This document shows positions 59,596 through 64,000 of a stretch of 64,000 nucleotides of DNA, in pieces (the first letter of the stretch is position 1; each line of letters opens with the position of its first letter). Below the pieces are notes generated by a model. That model did no database searches and was not told the origin of the DNA. It was given only the letters and a program-made list of their open reading frames with translations. A program made the translations under genes and the position numbers. The DNA comes from Onchocerca volvulus (taxonomy: Eukaryota > Nematoda > Chromadorea > Rhabditida > Onchocercidae). The stretch is taken from NCBI GenBank assembly GCA_000499405.2, contig HG738138.1, positions 20,623,753 to 20,687,752 of the forward strand, given 5' to 3'.

Positions 59596-60797
59596 ATGGC
59601 TGTTGCACGTGCTTTTTCACGACTGTCGCCTCCAAATTCAGTATTGCTTATATGCGATATGCAAGAGAAGTTCAGGTAGTTTTGTGAATGATTAGAGCCA
59701 AGTCATACCTATCCTCTCTTTTCTTCCTTTATTGGGAAATGGATTACCAAAACGCACTGATGCGTGATTGAATCCTTCCTAAAATTTGGTTATAAAATCA
59801 TTTTTGCATCCTTTCTCATTTGTTACAGTTCAGTCGTTACTTCGTGAACGAAGTATTTGATATATCTGAATACGATTGCAGGTCCAGTGTCAAATATTTT
59901 GAGGAAATTGTTCAGATCAGTAAGCGCCTTATTGTCGCTGCAAAACTTCTTGATGTGAAAATTATCGCTACTGAACAGTATCCAAAAGGTGAAATATTTT
60001 GAGTAGTAATCTCGAGATTCTTAGTCTATAGTTTAAAAGAGTGTCGTTGAAAATAATGATTTAAGATATTATTAATGAAGTCATTTATCAATGGATTTGA
60101 CGGTTTTGCGTTTTAAAGTTGAGAACTATCAAGTTCTGGTATTGAATTTCGGAAATATTGTTTATTAAGGCTGGAAGCATTAAGAGCCACAATTGCCAAT
60201 GTGTTTTTTCTTTTTCTCACAGCCTTCATGTAATTGATGTTAACTTTTCTGTTTAGGGCTTGGGCCTACGGTGCCAGAATTGGATCTGAACAAATACAAT
60301 GTATCAATTTTTGAGAAGAAAAGATTCAGCATGTGTATTCCACCTGTAATCGAAGAACTTAATTTATACAAGTCTGTGATATTATGTGGCATTGAAACGC
60401 ATGTATGTGTTTTGCAAACAGCGCTTGATATACTCGAAAAAGGAATTGCTGTGCATGTAGTCGCTGATGCTGTCTCATCGCGCTCACAGGTTGATAGGTA
60501 GTAATGTTTTAAATTAGATTATTAACTGTATATCGGATTTGTCTTTAGTTCAAAACAGATCAGATATTTCTATTTGATTTAGTTGACAGATAAAATACAA
60601 CTCAGTTAATTTTTTTTTTTTTTTTTTTAAGAATGTTTGGCTTACGACAAATGGAAGTCGCCGGCGCTGTTTTAACAACCAGTGAATCTGCCATTCTCGG
60701 TTTGTTGGGAGGCGCAGATCATCCAAAGTTCCGTGAAGTGCAAAAAACAATTATAGAACTTGCACCGGATACCGGTTTACTGCAGTATTCATGGTGA
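59596..60797 (+). CDS. isochorismatase-domain protein (ISOC1/2-like hydrolase), 4 exons
   Basis: A cysteine-hydrolase-fold protein whose physiological substrate in animals is not settled. Exons: 59596-59675, 59882-59988, 60257-60497, 60632-60797; 197 aa, close to the usual 200. Family motifs: [13 protein letters not shown] with the catalytic Asp (D21), [24 protein letters not shown], and [19 protein letters not shown] with the predicted nucleophilic Cys (C of THVCV). [34 protein letters not shown] and APDTGLL near the end match ISOC2 proteins throughout. The stop lies inside a sequence that also reads as a GTGAGT donor (60794), so an alternative longer C-terminus is conceivable, but the encoded end fits the family length. 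It lies downstream of HSP90 on the same strand. Confidence 0.93.
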
Positions 60798-61862
60798 GTT
60801 GGATCGATATGATTAAAGAAAGTGGTTTGATGATTAATTTAAACTAGATATTTATTCAGCCAGACCTGTAAAATTTTAAAGGCGGAATATTGGATAGGCA
60901 TTATCAAGACAATCAGGTTCTTTTTTCGTAATATTTTGCAAACATTTTGTAAGGGAAAATGTTGCATTTGTAAGGGAGAATGTTTCATTTCATTCATTTA
61001 ATTGTGTTCAAGTTTCGATATTCTAACACTATTCATAATCTTTAGTTCGATGATGATTTGGAATCTTTTCCTACCTTTTCATGTTAAATTTTTTTTTTTT
61101 TTTTTAAATTATAAAATATTATGAGCAATCTTCACTTATACAAATGGTGCTGTTGCATTGATCGGTTTTTCATTGCAAAAGAATTAATGAATTATTCATG
61201 GATGTGAATAACACTGCATGATGTCCCATTCAGACAATTTGTTCAGTTGTGTACACGTCATCGAAGTTATTTATATGAGTGTTATAGTTAGTAAAGCTGG
61301 ATATGTGGACTTATTGTTGGAAGTTCTTTATCTTAGTTATATTGCAATTTCTGCTTTGTCTTCCATATAAATATTTCATTTTAAATTGTGTTTGTTGCAG
61401 ACTATTTCGTCTTTAACCATCTAATTTGAATATTGTTCAGAACTGACAATGATTTTTCATTTGCCTTTGTGATTTCCAGTCCATTAATTGTAAATACTCA
61501 ACACTAATTTTTTTCTCTAAGATATTCCGACAGAGGAGTACATCATTACAAATGAAGTAGACAGTGAAAACAGTATCAGCAGTGATCATCAATTATTTGC
61601 AAATCTTTGCTCTTTCTTCAATAGTCGAGAAATGTTTGGATGATATAAATGCATTGCCTCCTAAATTAATTCAATATGGAAATTCGAGAAATTTTTCGCA
61701 AAGCTGGTTACAAATTCTTGTTGCTAAGGGACTAAACTGAGATAGGTGAAGGAGGGAAAAGCTGAAAGTTGATTTTTTGCAACTCCATTTTTCTTTTTAG
61801 AGATCTCTCAAACATCACAAGATCCATCGCATATGGGAATGATAGTAATATTTGAATTATTA
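60798..61862. other. intergenic with a possible stray exon
   Basis: Mostly AT-rich. A stop-terminated frame at 61522-61643 follows a CTCTAAG acceptor and reads IPTEEYIITNEVDSENSISS onward. It looks codon-structured but joins in phase to nothing I can identify. Confidence 0.4.
61522..61643 (+). CDS. possible terminal exon, unknown product
   Basis: About 40 codons after a TTTTCTCTAAG acceptor, ending TGA at 61641-61643. The start is acidic (IPTEEYIITNEVDSEN). It might be an alternative last exon of the isochorismatase-domain gene, but the GTGAGT donor there gives the wrong phase. A chance frame is equally possible. Confidence 0.22.
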
Positions 61863-63911
61863 TTACACTGATTTTAATAACCGCTCTGTAATTATTGAAG
61901 CTTCATCAGCATACGACTGAGTAGCTTGTTCCACAGGTGTTGGTTGAGATATGGCCAGATCTTCAGTCGGAAAAATGGCTTCATCTCCGTAAATATTATT
62001 TCGTTTTTTCCGATATCCGACCGATCCTACTACAGTTGAAATAGGATAGAATTGAGAAGCTTGTGCTGCGTGCTGTTTGACAGGTATTGCCATAGCTAAA
62101 GCCTGAGCGATAGCTTTATGATATGTGTTGTGAACTAAAAAGGAATTTAATGTGGGAAGTAGTATACAACCAATAAATTCAGGAATTGGAGCTTCACAGC
62201 TCTTTTGATTGCTTCTGCGCAGTTTTTCTTTTGGAAGATGATGATATGTTTCGGAGTGGAGTTTATATTAAAGGACTGAATGACTTATCACTGAAGCTTA
62301 TCAGTGACGTTTTACACTAGAATCACTGCAGATCCTTGCAAAACATTTTTCCTAAGAATGCTGATACCTCACCATTGAAGGGTCATCAGCATTTTTTGAG
62401 ATTATGCTTTGATTCGAATTCTTTTATATTTCGTGATTTATTCTATGTAAATTGAATATATATCAAGTATAGATATGAACAAAATTAGTTGATATAAACG
62501 GACAATGAAAATGAAATTGGATTTATAATATCGAAACTTGAAATATTAATTTTTTACTACTATTTCGTCCTCAAGTTTCAAACAGACTGTAAAAAGTTTG
62601 TTATCCTATTGTTACTAAAGTAATAACATAATTTGACACAAAATTAAATCAGTGGAATTACTCATCCATTAATTCTGGAAAAGCCAAATAAAAAACATTT
62701 ATTTCAAAGCAGACAAATTATTGTTTATATTATTTTTTCATGGGCCTAAAAAGATAAGTTAAATAAATACTTCGCTTTTACTCTAAATTGGTATGCAAAA
62801 GGAATGATTAGAGGATACGGTATTTCAACATTCTTGGTTATACATTTTTATTCTGGTAATCTAATTAGCATCAAAATTGATAGATATTTCATGAGTCAAT
62901 TTAATTTGAGCAGCTGTTTTAAATTTATGTCTGATAGAGAATCTGTGGAAACATGGGAAAAAAATTTGCTCACAAATTTAGAAATGGGCCACTACTACTT
63001 GGCTTTTCTAACTAAATTCGATGTGTATCGTCGAATGTTTTTTTTTTTTAAATAAATGGATTAAAGTAATTTCACACTTTAAAATGTCAAAGTACATTTA
63101 CAATGCCTAATTTGAGAATAACTTCCACACTGAATGAAGAAACGCCATCTAATAGTGCGATTAATTATCGTATAAGCAGATCTATAAATTGTCTTGCTGC
63201 TGTGACATAGGATAGAAAGACACTCTTTCCCATACAGATTAGTGGAAAAAAAAATTTTCCAGTAAAATCAGATCCCCAAGTTAAAAACCGAAAATATTAC
63301 GATTAATTCTCATATTTGAAATATTGACATTGCTATCGATATCAGTGTACTCTAAATTTTGTGCTAATCTGTAACCTTCAACCATCAATCTTAAACGAGT
63401 CAATGAAATTAAAATAAATATTCAACGCAGTTCAAAATTCTTCGAATTCTTGGTAACTTCCTAAGTCTTTATAGGCAGTTTTGACATGTGACAGAAATAC
63501 TGACGTCGATTTACCTATTTCTTATCATAACATCTATCGAAAAACCAACTTCAGTGTACTACTGTACGATAATCCTGTTTTCTAGATCTAAAATATGCTT
63601 TGGAACAGTCCGATTTTTTTGAAAGAAAAAAAAAACAAAGGTTTGACAAACTATTTGTGATACTTTTGCAGGACTAACGACATTGAACGCTTTATCCATC
63701 TAGTATGGATAATACGAAAAAGTTTCTCATGGCACATTGAAATGTGAGATCAAATTCGTCTGTTCTATGTTTTTCTTTATTTCTCATCACTAACCGCATT
63801 CATAATAAAAAAGTAAATGAGATGAAAAAAAAAGAAAGAAAACATACCTAATCGAATTGGTACATGAAAAAAGAAACATATCGATGGAAGAATGGTGCTG
63901 AATGAGTTCAT
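61863..63911 (-). CDS. unrecognised small protein with hydrophobic N-terminus and RKKR site, 2-exon model
   Basis: Exons (minus): 63911-63848 and 62134-61863, joined in phase over a 1.7-kb intron; 111 aa. Exon 2 is the firmer part: a 90-codon stop-ended frame after a clean CCTTTTTAG acceptor, with balanced composition (HNTYHKAIAQALAMAIPVKQ at its start, ending ITERLLKSV). Exon 1 (MNSFSTILPSICFFFHVP) has a signal-peptide-like hydrophobic core, a perfect GTATGT donor of the right phase and a TCATCACAG 3' splice site 8 nt before the ATG. RKKR at residues 63-66 could be a furin/kex-type cleavage site, which would fit a secreted propeptide. No known family is recognised. Exon 1 could belong elsewhere, and other exons may lie in the long intron or beyond the window. 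Confidence 0.45.
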
Positions 63912-64000
63912 CGTCGTTGCTGTGATGAAAATGAGTAGTTATAGCCAGTTTAAAAAATCTAAAAATTTTTTTCCAACAGAATAGAACTGGAATGGAAATA

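Noticed and set aside
1..64000. Search for tRNA, rRNA, CRISPR arrays, operons of bacterial type and phage genes
   Set aside because: None seen. Apart from the SurE relic the window is consistently eukaryotic, intron-bearing nuclear DNA.

Overview
The window is nuclear DNA of a spirurid, most likely filarial, nematode. It is AT-rich, with short phased introns. The genes are recognisably nematode: a cuticle collagen, an EGL-8 type phospholipase C-beta, a SOC-1 type adaptor and a cytosolic HSP90 with a filarial-type N-terminus. Several start codons lie 1 to 33 nt downstream of a 3' splice site with no upstream exon, as expected for spliced-leader trans-splicing. Gene models were built by hand: exons were joined at GT-AG (twice, possibly three times, GC-AG) borders and checked for phase. 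All main models close in frame.

Layout. (1) 0.7-3.4 kb, minus strand: a small predicted secreted cysteine-rich protein and a doubtful membrane exon. (2) 3.4-7.0 kb: intergenic DNA with tandem repeats and, at about 5.03-5.17 kb, a fragment of bacterial SurE that looks Wolbachia-derived. (3) 7.0-14.2 kb, minus: a 19-exon USP8-like deubiquitinase of about 871 aa. (4) 15.8-17.9 kb, plus: eIF4E, 245 aa. (5) 18.75-31.7 kb, minus: phospholipase C-beta, 29 exons, about 1281 aa, with a foldback element in one intron. (6) 31.7-37.8 kb: a gene-poor gap. (7) 37.85-42.5 kb, plus: PH-domain multisite adaptor (SOC-1/GAB-like), about 474 aa. (8) 44.0-45.6 kb, plus: cuticle collagen, 279 aa. (9) 47.0-53.3 kb, plus: TTLL-type tubulin polyglutamylase, about 670 aa. 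(10) 55.0-59.0 kb, plus: heat-shock promoter and HSP90, 718 aa. (11) 59.6-60.8 kb, plus: isochorismatase-domain protein, 197 aa. (12) 61.9-63.9 kb, minus: a two-exon model for an unrecognised 111-aa protein with a hydrophobic N-terminus and an RKKR site.

Functional links are thematic rather than operonic. USP8, SOC-1 and PLC-beta all act downstream of or upon surface receptors. eIF4E and HSP90 are housekeeping factors. Collagen serves the cuticle, and TTLL modifies axonemal or neuronal tubulin. The most unusual item is the SurE remnant, which suggests an old transfer from the Wolbachia endosymbiont into the worm chromosome.
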